In this document: positions 32,545-58,300 of the stretch, piece after piece
Position numbering within the stretch: the stretch's first letter is position 1
How the letters are laid out: the number at the start of each line of letters is the position of its first letter
Source: Streptomyces kanamyceticus
GTDB lineage: Bacteria; Actinomycetota; Actinomycetes; Streptomycetales; Streptomycetaceae
DNA: 64,000 bases
Direction of reading: 5' to 3'
Assembly (NCBI RefSeq): GCF_008704495.1
Contig: NZ_CP023699.1
Location: 682,001 to 746,000, forward strand
Program-made: the position numbers and the translations under genes
The notes under the pieces: generated by a model
Seen by the model: only the letters and a program-made list of their open reading frames with translations
Database searches by the model: none
Told to the model about the DNA's origin: nothing

Positions 32545-33741
32545 TCACCAGGCCACCGGCAGGCTTTCCACGCCGTACGCGGTGGACCTGACCCGGAACG
32601 CCACGTCCCGCGCGGGTTCCGCGATGCGCAGCGCCGGGAAGCGGCGCAGCAGCGCCGCGAAGGCGATCCGCAGTTCCTGCCTGGCGAGGGCGGCGCCCAG
32701 GCAGTGGTGGATGCCGTGGCCGAAGGCGACGTGGGCGACCGGCTCGCGCGTGAGGTCGAGGCGGTCGGGCAGCGCGGTGAGCGCCGGGTCGCGGTTGGCC
32801 ATCGGGATCGAGCAGACGACGGTGTCCCCCGCCGCGATGTGCCGGCCCGCGACGGTGACGTCCTCCAGGGCGGTACGGGGCGTGGGCGCGTGTGGCACGG
32901 ACAGATAGCGGAGCAGTTCGTCGACCGCCCGGTCCAGTTCCCCCGGGTCGCGGCGCAGGGCCGCGAGCTGCCCGGGGTTCGTGAGCAGGGCCAGCGTGCC
33001 GAGGCCGATCATGCCCGAGATGTTGTCGAGCCCCGCGAGCATCAACAGGACGCAGACGCCGCGCAGTTCCTTGTCGGTGAACTCCTCGCCGTGGTCGCGC
33101 ACGAGCATGCCGATGAAGCCCTCGTCGGGGTCGGCGCGCTGGTGTGCCACGAGGGCTTCGAGGTAGCGGGTGAACGCGCTGCCCGCGGCCGCCCGCCGCT
33201 GCCTGCCCTGTCCCGCGGCGAGGTGCGTGTGGCAGCGGCGCAGGAAGTCGGTGCGGTCGTCGCGGGGCACCCCGATCAGTTCGCACAGGACGGCGCCCGC
33301 GATCGGCGAGGCGAACTCCGCCACCAGGTCGGCCGGTGGCCCCGCGCGCTCGATGAGGTCGAGGCGCTCGGCGACCAGGGCCTCGACGCGCGGTTCGAGC
33401 CTGCGGATGCGCCGGTGGGTGAACTCCGGGGTGAGCATCTTCCGCAGCCGGGTGTGGTCGGGCGGGTCGTAGTCCATGAGCTGCCCGATGGCCTCGTCGG
33501 GCCGGTAGCCGTCGGCGTCCTGGGCCCGCGAGCCGACGCGGCGGCGGGTGGAGAAGCGGACGTGGTCGCCGAGGACCTGGCGCACCTCGTGATAGCCCGT
33601 CACCAGCCAGGCGGTGCCGCCTTCGGGTACCTCGCCGAGCATGCTGACGGGCTGGCCTTCGGTGGCTCGGCGCAACTCGTCGGCCGGATCGAGACCCGTG
33701 CGGCGGGTGTACAGCGGGATCGTCCCGCGCTCCTGTGCCAT
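32545..33741 (-). CDS. Glycopeptide-type cross-linking cytochrome P450 (OxyB/OxyC-like)
   Basis: A 398-residue P450. The N-terminus IPLYTRRTGLDPADELRR resembles remembered OxyB sequences. DYDPPDHTRLRKMLTPEFT, the ExxR helix around VDELLRYLSV, and the haem loop FGHGIHHCLGAA (Cys347) are present. The I-helix reads LMLAGLDNISGMIG, that is Asp-Asn instead of the usual acid-Thr pair, as in glycopeptide Oxy enzymes. It should catalyse phenolic or aryl-indole coupling on the peptide held on module 7 and docked at the X domain. It starts 8 bp after the other P450 gene. Confidence 0.9.
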   Translation of the reverse strand: MAQERGTIPLYTRRTGLDPADELRRATEGQPVSMLGEVPEGGTAWLVTGYHEVRQVLGDHVRFSTRRRVGSRAQDADGYRPDEAIGQLMDYDPPDHTRLRKMLTPEFTHRRIRRLEPRVEALVAERLDLIERAGPPADLVAEFASPIAGAVLCELIGVPRDDRTDFLRRCHTHLAAGQGRQRRAAAGSAFTRYLEALVAHQRADPDEGFIGMLVRDHGEEFTDKELRGVCVLLMLAGLDNISGMIGLGTLALLTNPGQLAALRRDPGELDRAVDELLRYLSVPHAPTPRTALEDVTVAGRHIAAGDTVVCSIPMANRDPALTALPDRLDLTREPVAHVAFGHGIHHCLGAALARQELRIAFAALLRRFPALRIAEPARDVAFRVRSTAYGVESLPVAW

Positions 33742-33749
33742 GTCGTCCC

Positions 33750-34928
33750 CTACCAGGCCACGGGCAGTGTCTCGACGCCGTAGATGCCGGTCGGCGCCTT
33801 GTAACGGAGTTCCTCCGGGGGCACGGCGAGGCGCAGTGCGGGGAAGCGGTGCAGGAGCGCGGGCAGCGCGATCCGCAGCGTCAGCCTGGCGAGCGGCGCA
33901 CCGAGGCAGTGGTGGATGCCGTGCCCGTAGGCGACATGACTGGTGTCCTCGCGCGTGAGGTCGAGGTCGTCCGTCGGCGCTCCCGGGCACCGGGCGCGGT
34001 TGGCGGCGAACAGCGAACAGATCACGACGTCACCGGCCTTGATCAGTTGTCCGGCGAGGGTCACGTCCTCCAGGGCGGTGCGCGGCGACGCGGCGGTGAC
34101 CGAGGTGTACCGGGTCAGCTCCTCCACCGCGTTCTCGGTCAGCTCGGGACGCTCCCGGAACCGGGCGAGCTGGTCGGGGTGGCGAAGGAGCGCGAGGATC
34201 GAGAGGCCGAGGGTGCCGCCGACGTTCAGGACGGAGGGCGCCAGGAGGGTGGCGACGGTGCCCGCCAGTTCGTCGTCGGTCAGCTCCGTCCCGTACTCCT
34301 TGATCAGCGCGCTGATCAGGTCGTCGCCGGGGCGGCGGCGCTTTCGTTTGATGAACTTGCCCATGTACGCCATGTAGGCCTTGCCCGCCGCCATCCGCCG
34401 CTCCCGGGAGTGGACGTCCGTGCGGCTGATGTCGAGGTTGCGGGCGAGTTCGGCGTGGTCGTCGCGGGGGATGTCGAAGAGGAGACAGCCGACCAGGCTC
34501 GGGATGGGCGCGGCGAAGTGCCGGATGAGGTCGGCGGGCTGCCCAGCCCTTTCCAGGGCGTCCAGGTGGTCCGCAACGATCTCCTCGATCATCGGCTCCA
34601 GCCTGCGCATCCGCCGCCCGGTGAACTCCGGCGTCTGCATCTTGCGGAGCCTGGTGTGGTCGGGCGGGTCGTACTGGAGCAGGTTGCCGGGCTGGACGAG
34701 CCGCCGGGAGTCGGTGTCGGTGTCGGCGGGCGGCAGGGAGCTGAAGCGGTCCGCGTCGCCGAGGACCGCCCGCACCACGTCGTTGCCGACGGCGAGCCAG
34801 GTGCGCTCCGAGGTGCCGGGGACGTCGAACTCGACGAGCGGCGTGTCCCTGCTCATCAGGGCCAGTTCGGGGACGGGGTCCATCCCGTCGCGTTGTTCGT
34901 GCAGCGGTATCTGGGACGGCTTGGGCAT
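33750..34928 (-). CDS. Glycopeptide-type cross-linking cytochrome P450 (second Oxy enzyme)
   Basis: A 392-residue P450 starting MPKPSQIPLHEQRDGMDPVPEL. QYDPPDHTRLRKMQTPEFTGRRMRRLEPMIEEI, the haem loop YGHGIHHCLGAPLAR (Cys341) and the C-terminal GVETLPVAW place it with the Oxy family. The I-helix is unusual (LLAPSVLNVGGTLG): the acid-alcohol pair used for O2 activation is missing altogether. The stretch from about 210 has a basic KRKRRRPGDD loop. It lies immediately after the module-7 NRPS gene, the usual first oxy position, and 7 bp separate the two genes. OxyA- or OxyE-like assignment cannot be decided by eye. Confidence 0.9.
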   Translation of the reverse strand: MPKPSQIPLHEQRDGMDPVPELALMSRDTPLVEFDVPGTSERTWLAVGNDVVRAVLGDADRFSSLPPADTDTDSRRLVQPGNLLQYDPPDHTRLRKMQTPEFTGRRMRRLEPMIEEIVADHLDALERAGQPADLIRHFAAPIPSLVGCLLFDIPRDDHAELARNLDISRTDVHSRERRMAAGKAYMAYMGKFIKRKRRRPGDDLISALIKEYGTELTDDELAGTVATLLAPSVLNVGGTLGLSILALLRHPDQLARFRERPELTENAVEELTRYTSVTAASPRTALEDVTLAGQLIKAGDVVICSLFAANRARCPGAPTDDLDLTREDTSHVAYGHGIHHCLGAPLARLTLRIALPALLHRFPALRLAVPPEELRYKAPTGIYGVETLPVAW

Positions 34929-34935
34929 GGCGGAC

Positions 34936-37900
34936 TCACTTCCCCCTGGTGCGCGCGGCGGCCGCGGCGCGGAGCTTGTCGGCGACGACGCGCCCGATGT
35001 GCGCGGCGGCCGCGGGCTGGAACAGGTCGTAGTGGCCCGCGTCGACGTCGTGCGTCTCGATGGCGCCCGCGATGTAGGGCTCCCAGGTGGCGGCGGCCGC
35101 CTCGGTCGGGAGTTCGGCGGGCCGGTCCCCGGTGGCGATGAAGAGCAGCAGGTCGCCGCCGTAGCGGGGCGGCGTGTGGTCCGGCGCGAAACCGGCCGCG
35201 TTGCGGATCACCCGCTGCATCTTCTTCAGGAGTTCGCCGCCCACGCCCATCCGGACGGCGTCGATGTCTCCCGGCATCGCCCGGTCGGTCTGGTCCTGTC
35301 CGCCCGGTGCCGGGCGGCCTTCCGCACCGGCCGCCGGGGGCTCGCCGTCTGCGGACACGACCCTGCCGACGTTGCCGGGGTAGGCGTCGAGCACCGCGAG
35401 CAGCGCCACTTCTTCGCCCTGTTCCTCCAGGCGGGCGGCGATGGCCTGGGCGATCAGACCGCCGAGCGAGGAACCGAGCAGGTGGTAGGGGCCGGTGGGC
35501 TGGACGGACCTGATCTGCTCCAGGTAGTCCACCACCATGTCCTCGACGCTCGTGGGCATCGGTTCCGGGGCACCGAGCCCGCGGGCCTGGAGTCCGTAGA
35601 CGGGCTGGTCCTGCGGCAGGTGGCGCAGCAGGTTGCCGTAGCTCCAGCTGAGCCCCATGGCCGGGTGGACGCAGAACAGCGGTGGGCGACTGCCTGCCTT
35701 CCGCAGCGGGAGCAGGACCGCGAGGTCGCCGTGGCCACCGCCGGTGCGGCGCGGCGCGCCCGTCGCCAGCCGGTCCCGGTCGGCGGCGGCGTCCCGCAGG
35801 GTGAGCAGGCCGGTGGCGGTGCGCCTGGCCCGTTCGCCGGTGCGCAGCATCCGTTCGCCCTCGCTCCCGAAGGGGCAGGCGACGAACCGTTCGCCGGTCG
35901 GCGCGGGACTGGCCGCGTAGCCGCGGGCCAGTGCGGTTCCCGCGAGGTAGAGGTCGCCGACCACGCCCGGCGGGACCGGGCGCAGGAAGTCGTCGAGGAC
36001 GAAGGCGCGCAGGCCCGCGACGGGTGTTCCGGAGGAGGGCGCCGTCGGTGCGGGTTCTCCGGCCGGGGTGCGGTGGTCGAGCCAGGGGCCCACGGTCTCC
36101 GCGGGGCCGTGGCCGTTCACCTGCGCGGCGTCGCGCCCGGTGCCGAGCCGGACCGTGCCGCCCGCACAGAGCGCGGCGAGCAGCGGCGTGGTCAGGGCGG
36201 CGACGGGGGCGCGGTCGTCCAGGAGCACTTCGCCTCCCGCCGTGGTGGCGGGTGTGCGGTACGCCGTGTGGTGGGCGAGCGCCCGGTGTTCGATCACCGT
36301 GGCGCCGCTCCGCGCGGTCGCGGGCAGGACGAGCGCCGCGTGGCCGGGCCGTGGCGCCCTGCCGGAGCCCAGGGGCCCCGCCGTCTGCCCGGTCGGCGCG
36401 GGGGCGTCGGCGCGCAGCACCGGGGCGCCCGCGTCGACGGGCAGTCGGGCGGCGGTCTCCGAGGTGCAGATCAGCGCGGCTGCCCTGCCCTTGCGGCCGA
36501 GCGCCCCGATGGCGTCCAGGGGCCGTTCGGGGGCGGCGGGCAGGCAGGCGGCGCCGCAGGCGAGCACGCCAAGCAGCGCGGCGGCGAGCCCGCCGGACGG
36601 CGGCAGCGCCACGACGACGACGTCCTCGGGCCCCGCGCCGACCGCGGTCAGGCGGCGCTCGAACGCCCCGGCCGCCGTGGCCAGTTCGGCGTAGGTGAGG
36701 GCGCCGCTCCGGTCGGTGACGGCCACGGCGTCGGGGGTGCGGGCGGCGCGCTCGGCGACGAGCTCGACCACGGTGTGCTCCGGGATCCGCTCGGCCGTGG
36801 CGTTGCCCGCCGTCGCGATGATCTCGCGCAGCTCGTCGTCCCCGAGGAGTACGTCGATGTCGCCGATGCGGGACTCGGGCGCCTCGGCGACCTGTTCGAG
36901 GACGCGGACCAGGCGCTGGGCGAGCGCGGTGGCGGTGGCCCGGTCGAAGAGCTCGGTGGCGTAGCGCAGCCGCCCCTCGATGCCGGCCGGGGTGCCGTCG
37001 GCCCTGTGGCGTTCGGTGAGGCCGAACGTCAGGTCGAGTTCGGTGGTCTGTGCCCCGGTGTCGATGCGGGTGGTGTGCAGGCCGGGCAGTTCGGAGGGGT
37101 CCCACTCCTCGGTGCCGTCGTCGCGCACGTCGAGCACCACCTGGAACACGGGGTGGCGGGCCGCCGACGGGGGCGGCGCCAGGGCGTCCACCAGGTGGGC
37201 GAAGGGCACTTCCTCGTGCCGCCTGGCCTCGCGCCCCGCCTCGGTCACCCGGTCGAGCAGCTCCATGAAGGTGGGGTTGCCCGAGGTGTCCGTACGCAGC
37301 ACCAGCGGACCGGCGAAGGGGCCGATCACGCCCTCCAGGTCGCCTTCGTTGTCGCGGCGCGGCAGCACGGCGGCGAGCAGGATGTCGTGGCCCGCGCCGA
37401 GCCGGGTGAGCAGCAGCGCGAGGGCGGCGTGCAGCACCGCGAAGGCGGGTGCCCCCGTGGGTTCGGCGGCCTCGGTCAGCCGTTGGTGGGTGTCGGCGTC
37501 CACGCTCAGCTCCACGGAGTCGGCGCGGTGGGACGCGAGCGCGGGACGCTCGCGGTCGACGGGCAGCTCGATCTCGGGTGCCGCGTCGGCCAGGGCGTCC
37601 TTCCAGTAGGCGAGTTCCTCGCCGATGAGGCTGTCGGGTTCCCGCGCGCTCTTGAGGAGTTCGCGCTCCCACAGGGCGTAGTCGGTGAACTGCAGCGGCA
37701 GCGGCGCCCGTTGTGGTGCGCGGCCGTCGCGGCGTGCGCCGTAGGCCGCGCCCAGGTCGCGTACGAGGATGTCGAGTGACGGGTCGTCCGCGGCGATCCG
37801 GTGGACGACGAGCAGCAGCACGTGCTCGCTCGCCGAGAGCGTGAACAGGTGCTGGGTCCACGGGAGTTCACGGGAGAGGTCGAAGGCGCGGACCGAATGG

Positions 37901-40900
37901 GCGGTGAGCAGGTCGGGCAGCTCCGCCTCGGTGGCAGTCCGCTCGGTCGGCACCGGGCGGGCGGCATCGGTGTCCAGGACGCGCTGGTGCAGGTCGTCGC
38001 TGCGGGTGCCGCCGAAGGTGGTGCGCAGGATGTCGTGCCGGGCCGCGACGTCCGCGAGCGCGGCCCGCAGCGCGTCCCGGTCGAGCTCGCCGCGCAGGCG
38101 CAGCGCGACGGAGGCCTGGTGGGCGGCGGTGTCGCCGTTGAGCCGGTCGAGGAGCCAGGTGCGCGACTGGCCCGCGGATACCGGCACTTCGTCCGGGCGG
38201 TCGTCGACGGGCTCCAGGACGGGGCGTGCCTTGGCGGTCAGCATGCGGGCCACGCCCATCGGCGTCGATTCGCCGAAGAGCCGCCGCATGCTCAGCTCGA
38301 CGCCGAACTCCTCGCGGACCCGCGCCACGAGGCGCATCGCCAGGCCGGAGTCACCCCCGAGGTCAAAGAAGTTGTCGTCGACGCCGACCCGTTCGAGGCC
38401 GAGGATCTCGGCGAACAGCGCGCACAGGGCCGTCTCGGTCTCGCCCTGCGGCGCCCGGTCGGAGACCCGCTCTGCGAAGTCGGGGGCGGGCAGCGCCCGG
38501 TGGTCCACCTTGCCGTTGCGGGTGAGGGGCAGCGCGTCGAGGACCGTCACCGCGGACGGCACCATGTACGCGGGCAGGAGCCCCGCGGCGTGCTCGCGGA
38601 TCTCGCCCAGGTCCGCCTTCTGTCCGTCCCGCTCGTCGGGGACGATGTAGGCGATCAGGCGCTTGTCGCCGGGACGGTCCTCCCTGGCCACGACGGCGGC
38701 CTGGGAGACCGCGGGGTGGGCGGTGAGGACGGCCTCGACCTCGCCCGGTTCGATCCGCAGGCCGCGGATCTTGACCTGGGCGTCGGCGCGGCCCGCGAAC
38801 AGCAGCTCGCCCTCCGGGGTCCAGCGCGCCAGGTCGCCCGAGCGGTACATGCGGGTGCCGTCGGCGAAGGGGCAGGCCACGAAGCGTTCGGCGGTCATGC
38901 CGGGCCGCCCGGTGTAGCCGCGGGCGACTCCCGCGCCCGCCACGTACACCTCACCGGTCATGCCCGCGGGCACCGGCCTCAGGAACCCGTCCAGGACGTA
39001 GACCGAGGTGTTGCCGAGCGGACGGCCGATCGAAGGAGCCTGCTCCGAGGGGGAGTTGCTCTCGGCGAGCGGGATGGCGGTGGCGATGACGGTGGCCTCG
39101 GTGGGGCCGTAGGTGTTGCACACGCGGGCCCGTTCGGTCCAGCGGCCCGCCAGGTCCGCGGTGAGGCGTTCGGCGCCGAGCACCCAGTTGCGTACGCCGG
39201 GGACGTCGGCCGGGTCGAGGAGGCCGAGCAGCGAGGGGACGACGCTCGCGGTGGTGACCCCGGCCGTTTCGATCATTCGCGCGAGGGCGGCCTGGTCGGT
39301 GCGTTCGTCCTCGGTGGCGATGGCGAGGGTGCCGCCCGCGGCGAGGGTGGTGGCGACGTCGAGGATGGCCGCGTCGAAGCTGAAGGAGGCGAACTGCAGA
39401 GCGACGACGCCTTCATCCATGGCGAGGAAGGGCCGCATGGCCTCGGCGAGGTTCACCACGCCGCGGTGCGGGACCGCCACGCCCTTGGGGCGTCCGGTCG
39501 ACCCCGACGTGTAGATGACGTACGCGAGTTGGTCCGGCTCGGTGAGTACGGTCGGCGGCGTCGCCGGTTCGGCGGCGATGGCCTGCTCGGCCTCGTCGAC
39601 GGCGACCACGCGTGCCGTGCCTGCCGCCACCGGGGCGAGGGTGCTCTTCGTGCCGAGCACGACGTCGGCGCCGCTGTCGCCGATCAGGTGGCCGATCCGG
39701 TCGACAGGGTGGCCCGGGTCGAGCGGGACGAACGCTCCCCCGGCCTTCCACACGGCGAGCAGCGCCACCACCATGCCGGTCCCGCGCGGCAGGCACAGCC
39801 CCACGCGGGTCTCGCGGCGCACGCCGAGACCTGTCAGATGGTGGGCCAACTGGTTGGCCCGGCGGTCGAGTTCGCCGTACGAGAGCGTCTCGGATCCGCA
39901 CCGTACGGCGAGGGCGTCCGGCGCCCACCTGGCCCGCTCGTCGAAGGCGTCCACCCAGGTGCCGGGCGGCACGGCGCGGACGGTGTCGTTCCACTGGTCG
40001 ACGACGGTGGTCCGCTCGTGCGGCGCCAGGACGTCGATGTCACCGATGCGGGCCGTCGGGTCGGCCACCAGCTGCTCGATGACCCGCACCACCCGGTCGA
40101 AGATCGAGCGTGCGGTGTCGCGGTCGAACAGGTCGGGGCGGTAGTCCAGTTTGCAGCGCATCCGCTCGCCGGGAGTGACGACCAGGGTGAGCGGGTAGTG
40201 CGAGGCGTCGCGCGACATGCCCGAAGGACGCATCGTCAGCGCGTCGGCGCCGGGGTCGCCGCCCGGCGGGTGCGGGAAGGACTCGTACAGGACCAGCGTG
40301 TCGAAGACCGCGCCGGGTCCCGCGAGCTTCTGGATCTCCAGGATTCCTACGTGCTGGTGGCCGATCAGCGCCGTCTGCCGCTCCTGGAGCCGGGTCAGCA
40401 GGTCGGCCACGGACTCCGCGCCGTCGAGGCGTACGCGCACCGGGAGCGTGTTGATGAGCAGCCCCACCATGGCTTCCACGCCCGGCAGTTCGGCGGGGCG
40501 GCCCGCCGTGGTGCTGCCGAACACCACGTCGGTGCGGCCCGCGAGACGCGCGAGGACGAGCGCCCACGCACCCTGGATCACGGTGTTCGCCGTCAGACCC
40601 TTGCTACGGGCCAGCGCCGTCACACCTCGCGAGAGGTCCTCCGGCAGATCGGCGATCACGTGCTCGGGGAACTCGGGGATCCGGGTCGGGTCGGCGGGCA
40701 CCACGAGCGTCGGCTCGTCGGCGCCTTCCAGCTCCGTGCGCCAGGCGGCGCGCGCCGCCTCCTTGTCCTGCCGGGCCACCCAGGCGACGTAGTCCCCGTA
40801 CGAGGCGGCCCTCTTCAGCCCGGAGGCGTCGCCGCCCGCCGCGTACACGGCGGAGAGTTCACCGAGCAGGACCGGCATCGACCAGCCGTCGAGGAGGATG

Positions 40901-41334
40901 TGGTGCAGCGTCATGACCAGGTGGTGCCGGTCGTCGCCGGTCCTGATCAGGAGCAGTCGCAGCAGGGGCGCCACCGCCAGGTCGAAGCGCCGGGCGAGCT
41001 CGCCCTCGGCGAGGTGCCGGATCTCCTCCCGCGCCTCGCCCTCCGCGAGACCCGAGACGTCCGCCTCGCTCCACGGCAGTGTCACATCACGCACCACGAC
41101 CTGCACCATCTGCGCCCCGCTCACCGGGCGGAAGCAGGCCCGCAGCGCCGCGTGCCTGGCCACCAGGGCCTGCCACGACGTACGCAACCTGGCCGCGTCG
41201 AGCGGTCCTTCGATGTCGAGCGCGGACTGCACGGTGTAGACGTCGGGCCCCTGGTCGGCGAGGCCCGCGTGGAACAGCAGCCCCTCCTGCAGCGGTGAAA
41301 GCGGCCACACGTCCTCGACAAGGGATCGGGTCAT
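34936..41334 (-). CDS. Glycopeptide NRPS module 7: C-A-T-X-(decayed A)-TE
   Basis: A 2132-residue termination module. C domain about 5-435 (HHILLDG). A domain about 460-960 with [11 protein letters not shown] and pocket residues read as D-A-L-S-V-G-T-V-I, the code shared with modules 3 and 5. T domain with Ser996 (LGGDSG). X domain about 1062-1500, where the condensation motif is replaced by HRIAADD (His1178), as in glycopeptide X domains that recruit Oxy P450s. A degenerate adenylation-like region, about 1519-1860, follows. Thioesterase about 1868-2120 has Ser1956 (GSSLGG). There is no E domain, so the last residue is L. It is about 270 residues longer than typical glycopeptide terminal modules, matching the extra decayed A region. 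Start ATG 41334; the last NRPS gene before the P450s. Confidence 0.93.
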   Translation of the reverse strand: MTRSLVEDVWPLSPLQEGLLFHAGLADQGPDVYTVQSALDIEGPLDAARLRTSWQALVARHAALRACFRPVSGAQMVQVVVRDVTLPWSEADVSGLAEGEAREEIRHLAEGELARRFDLAVAPLLRLLLIRTGDDRHHLVMTLHHILLDGWSMPVLLGELSAVYAAGGDASGLKRAASYGDYVAWVARQDKEAARAAWRTELEGADEPTLVVPADPTRIPEFPEHVIADLPEDLSRGVTALARSKGLTANTVIQGAWALVLARLAGRTDVVFGSTTAGRPAELPGVEAMVGLLINTLPVRVRLDGAESVADLLTRLQERQTALIGHQHVGILEIQKLAGPGAVFDTLVLYESFPHPPGGDPGADALTMRPSGMSRDASHYPLTLVVTPGERMRCKLDYRPDLFDRDTARSIFDRVVRVIEQLVADPTARIGDIDVLAPHERTTVVDQWNDTVRAVPPGTWVDAFDERARWAPDALAVRCGSETLSYGELDRRANQLAHHLTGLGVRRETRVGLCLPRGTGMVVALLAVWKAGGAFVPLDPGHPVDRIGHLIGDSGADVVLGTKSTLAPVAAGTARVVAVDEAEQAIAAEPATPPTVLTEPDQLAYVIYTSGSTGRPKGVAVPHRGVVNLAEAMRPFLAMDEGVVALQFASFSFDAAILDVATTLAAGGTLAIATEDERTDQAALARMIETAGVTTASVVPSLLGLLDPADVPGVRNWVLGAERLTADLAGRWTERARVCNTYGPTEATVIATAIPLAESNSPSEQAPSIGRPLGNTSVYVLDGFLRPVPAGMTGEVYVAGAGVARGYTGRPGMTAERFVACPFADGTRMYRSGDLARWTPEGELLFAGRADAQVKIRGLRIEPGEVEAVLTAHPAVSQAAVVAREDRPGDKRLIAYIVPDERDGQKADLGEIREHAAGLLPAYMVPSAVTVLDALPLTRNGKVDHRALPAPDFAERVSDRAPQGETETALCALFAEILGLERVGVDDNFFDLGGDSGLAMRLVARVREEFGVELSMRRLFGESTPMGVARMLTAKARPVLEPVDDRPDEVPVSAGQSRTWLLDRLNGDTAAHQASVALRLRGELDRDALRAALADVAARHDILRTTFGGTRSDDLHQRVLDTDAARPVPTERTATEAELPDLLTAHSVRAFDLSRELPWTQHLFTLSASEHVLLLVVHRIAADDPSLDILVRDLGAAYGARRDGRAPQRAPLPLQFTDYALWERELLKSAREPDSLIGEELAYWKDALADAAPEIELPVDRERPALASHRADSVELSVDADTHQRLTEAAEPTGAPAFAVLHAALALLLTRLGAGHDILLAAVLPRRDNEGDLEGVIGPFAGPLVLRTDTSGNPTFMELLDRVTEAGREARRHEEVPFAHLVDALAPPPSAARHPVFQVVLDVRDDGTEEWDPSELPGLHTTRIDTGAQTTELDLTFGLTERHRADGTPAGIEGRLRYATELFDRATATALAQRLVRVLEQVAEAPESRIGDIDVLLGDDELREIIATAGNATAERIPEHTVVELVAERAARTPDAVAVTDRSGALTYAELATAAGAFERRLTAVGAGPEDVVVVALPPSGGLAAALLGVLACGAACLPAAPERPLDAIGALGRKGRAAALICTSETAARLPVDAGAPVLRADAPAPTGQTAGPLGSGRAPRPGHAALVLPATARSGATVIEHRALAHHTAYRTPATTAGGEVLLDDRAPVAALTTPLLAALCAGGTVRLGTGRDAAQVNGHGPAETVGPWLDHRTPAGEPAPTAPSSGTPVAGLRAFVLDDFLRPVPPGVVGDLYLAGTALARGYAASPAPTGERFVACPFGSEGERMLRTGERARRTATGLLTLRDAAADRDRLATGAPRRTGGGHGDLAVLLPLRKAGSRPPLFCVHPAMGLSWSYGNLLRHLPQDQPVYGLQARGLGAPEPMPTSVEDMVVDYLEQIRSVQPTGPYHLLGSSLGGLIAQAIAARLEEQGEEVALLAVLDAYPGNVGRVVSADGEPPAAGAEGRPAPGGQDQTDRAMPGDIDAVRMGVGGELLKKMQRVIRNAAGFAPDHTPPRYGGDLLLFIATGDRPAELPTEAAAATWEPYIAGAIETHDVDAGHYDLFQPAAAAHIGRVVADKLRAAAAARTRGK
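35750..36780 (-). other. Decayed adenylation domain between X domain and thioesterase
   Basis: Residues about 1519-1860 of the module-7 protein keep A-domain framing ([71 protein letters not shown]) but have lost function. The A3 core TSGSTGxPKG is replaced by [12 protein letters not shown], the FDxS and YGPTE regions are gone, the A7 site reads LRTGERARR, and the A8 to A10 part with its lysine is missing. No carrier domain follows. It looks like the remains of an eighth module whose C domain became the X domain. Confidence 0.8.
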
Positions 41335-41362
41335 CGCTCCTTCTCCTCATTACGGTTGATGC

Positions 41363-55264
<13,902 letters not shown>

Positions 55265-55311
55265 CGTTCGGTCTCCTCAAGCTCCACAAGAGCGGCGACG
55301 GGCGTGAGCGG

Positions 55312-58300
55312 TCAGAAGTGGTCTCCGGCGAAACCGGTCTCGAATTCGTCGACTTCGTCCTGTGCGAGGTCGAGCAGGGGGAAGTCGGAGGGCGTCCGCC
55401 CGCCCGCGCCGGGGTCGGTGGTGTGGTCGGCGAGGCCGCCGAGCATCTCCAGCCAGGTACGCCCGAGCAGCTCGGCCCGCGCCTCATCGACGAGGGCGGC
55501 GGGCCAGCTCAGGGTGATCTCCAGTTCGGGGCCCGCCGGGGTGTCCCGCACCATCGCACCCGCGTCGAGGAGATGGAGCAGAGGTGTGTCCGGGTCCGCG
55601 GAGCCGCCGATCGCGGTGTCGCCGGTCAACTGCCAAGGGCCGGTGTGTGTCGCGGTGTGCGGTCCTGTGGCGAACCGGCCCATGTAGGTGAAGCCGATCT
55701 CCGGGGCGGGCGCGGCCGCGAGGACCCGTCCCGTATCGGGGTTGAGGTGCCGCAGGAGCTCGTAGCCGAGCCCGTCGCCGGGTATGGCGCGCACCTGCTC
55801 CTTGACCGCCTTGACCAGCGCACCGGCGGCCGGACCACCGGAGAGCACCTCCGGCAGGTCGACGCCGGTCACGTCGAGCCGTACCGGATGCGTGCTGGCG
55901 AACCAGCCGACCGTGCGCGACAGATCGACGTCCCCGATCGGCTCGCGCCCGTGCCCCTCCACATCCACGAGAACCCTGTCGGCAACGTCAGGACGCCAGT
56001 GCGCCACGGCGCCGCCCAGAGCGGCGAGCAACACGTCGTCCACCCCGCAGTGGAACGCCGCGGTCGTCCGGCCGAGCAGCGTCTCGACCTGTCCCCGCGG
56101 GAGCTGCCAGGTTCGGTGGCGCAGGATGCGTACGGTGTCGACGTCCTTGTCGACCTCCCGCCGTCCCAGGCGCGGCCGCGTCTCGCCGAGCAACTGGAGC
56201 CAGCCCGCGAGCTCCGCGATCCGCCGTTCCCCTCCCGCCTCGGCGGAGAGGAGCTCGGACCAGCGCCGGAACGACACGCCGACCGGATCGAGTTCGGGCA
56301 CGCGCCCGTCGGCGACCGCCTCGCAGGCCGCTTGCAGGTCCGGTACGAGGACGCGCCAGGAGACGCCGTCAACTACCAAGTGGTGCGCGGCGATGACCAG
56401 TTGACCGGCACGGCCGGGGCCTGCGTCCGCCCAGACCGCCTGCATCATCACGCCGGAGGCCGGGTCGAGCCGCGCGACGGCGTCCTGGGCCGCCCGCGCG
56501 GCGGTCGCGCCTACATCCCCTTCGGTAGCCGCGTCGACGCGGGTCACCAGGTGGGCGGCATCCACTGAGCCGCGCTCACCGACGATCAGCTTCGACTCAC
56601 CGGGGATCACCCTCGCCCGCAACATGTCGTGCGTGTCGAGGACAGCGGCAAGCCCGGCGCTCAGCACGTCGAGGCCGAGACCGGCCGGGGCACCGACCGT
56701 CACCCACTGCGCGAACCCCGGACGAGCAGCCCGCTCCCCCAGCACTCGCATCACCGGCGTCCACGGCACCTCACCCACACCCACCACGTCGTCCGCGCGC
56801 TGCTGACCCGCGGCCTCCGCAACACCCGCCAGCCGTTCCGGTGTCTTCTCCTCGAAGACCTGACGCGGAGTGAGGACCAACCCCGCCCTACGCGCCCGCG
56901 AGGCGAGCTGCATCGAGCTGATCGAGTCACCGCCCAACTCGAAGAAACCGTCCTCGACACCGACCCGGTCGAGCCCGAGAACTTCCGCGAACAACGCGCA
57001 CAGCGTCGCCTCGGTGGGCGTGCGGGGCTCGCGAGAACCGGCCTTCCCCGCGAAGTCGGGGGCGGGCAGCGCGGATCGGTCGAGCTTGCCGTTCACGGTC
57101 AGCGGCAGCGCGTCCAGGACCAGGACCGTCGCCGGGACCATGTACTCGGGCAGGCGCGTGGCCGCGTACGCACGAATCGCCTCAACGTCTACATCTGCCT
57201 CTTCGGAGGCGTCCGCGACCACATAGCCGATCAGCCGCTTGTCGCCGGGCCGGTCCTCGCGCACGACCACGGCCGCCTGACGCACACCGGGATGCGCGGC
57301 CAGCACCGCCTCCACCTCACCCAGCTCCACCCGGAACCCACGGATCTTCACCTGCTCATCCGCACGCCCCACGAAGAAGAGCTGCCCATCGGAAGCCCAC
57401 CGCGCCAGGTCACCGGTCCGATACATCCGGTCGCCCACACCACCGAACGGACACGCCACAAAACGCTCCGCCGTCAGATCCGGCCGACCCACATACCCCC
57501 GAGCCACCCCCGGACCCGCCACATACAACTCACCCACCACACCCGGCGGAACCGGCTGCAAAAACCCATCCAGCACATACGTCCGTACGTTGCCCAACGG
57601 ACGCCCAATCGACGGCAAGCCACCCCCCGGCCCGACCCCCGCATCCACCGGCCCCGCCGTAGCCATCACCGTCGCCTCGGTCGGCCCATACGTGTTCCAC
57701 ACCCGCGCCCGACCAGTCCACCGACTCACCAGATCAGCGGTGAGCAGCTCCGCACCGAGCACCCAGTTCCCCACCCCCGCGACCGCCCCCGGATCCAGCA
57801 CGCCCAACAGCGACGGCACCACACTCGCCGTACTCACCCCGGCCTGACGGATCATGGACGCCAACTCGCCAGGCTCAGAACGCTGTTCGGCGGTGGCGAT
57901 CGCCAGCGTGCCGCCGCCCGCAAGCGTCACCGCCACATCCAGCACCGCCGCATCGAAGCTGAACGACGCGAACTGCAACGCGACCACGCCCTCCTCCACC
58001 CCGAGAACCGGCCGCATCACCTCCGCCAGATTCACCAGACCACCGTGCGCCACCGCCACGCCCTTCGGGCGCCCGGTCGACCCGGAGGTGTAGATGACAT
58101 AGGCGAGTTGATCGCCACCCGCCCGCGTACCCAACGGGGCGGCGGACTCCCCCGCCACCTCCCGCACGGTCGTCTCGTCGTCGAGCAGCACGGTCTGCGC
58201 CGCCCCCACCGGCACCCCGACCAGCGTCCCCTCGACCCCCAGCACCACCGAAACACCACTGTCAGCGATCACATAACCCAGCCGCTCCACCGGATACTCC

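Noticed and set aside
37801..41298. Plus-strand 1165-codon open frame opposite the module-7 gene
   Set aside because: No recognisable domain; composition typical of antisense frames of GC-rich coding DNA.
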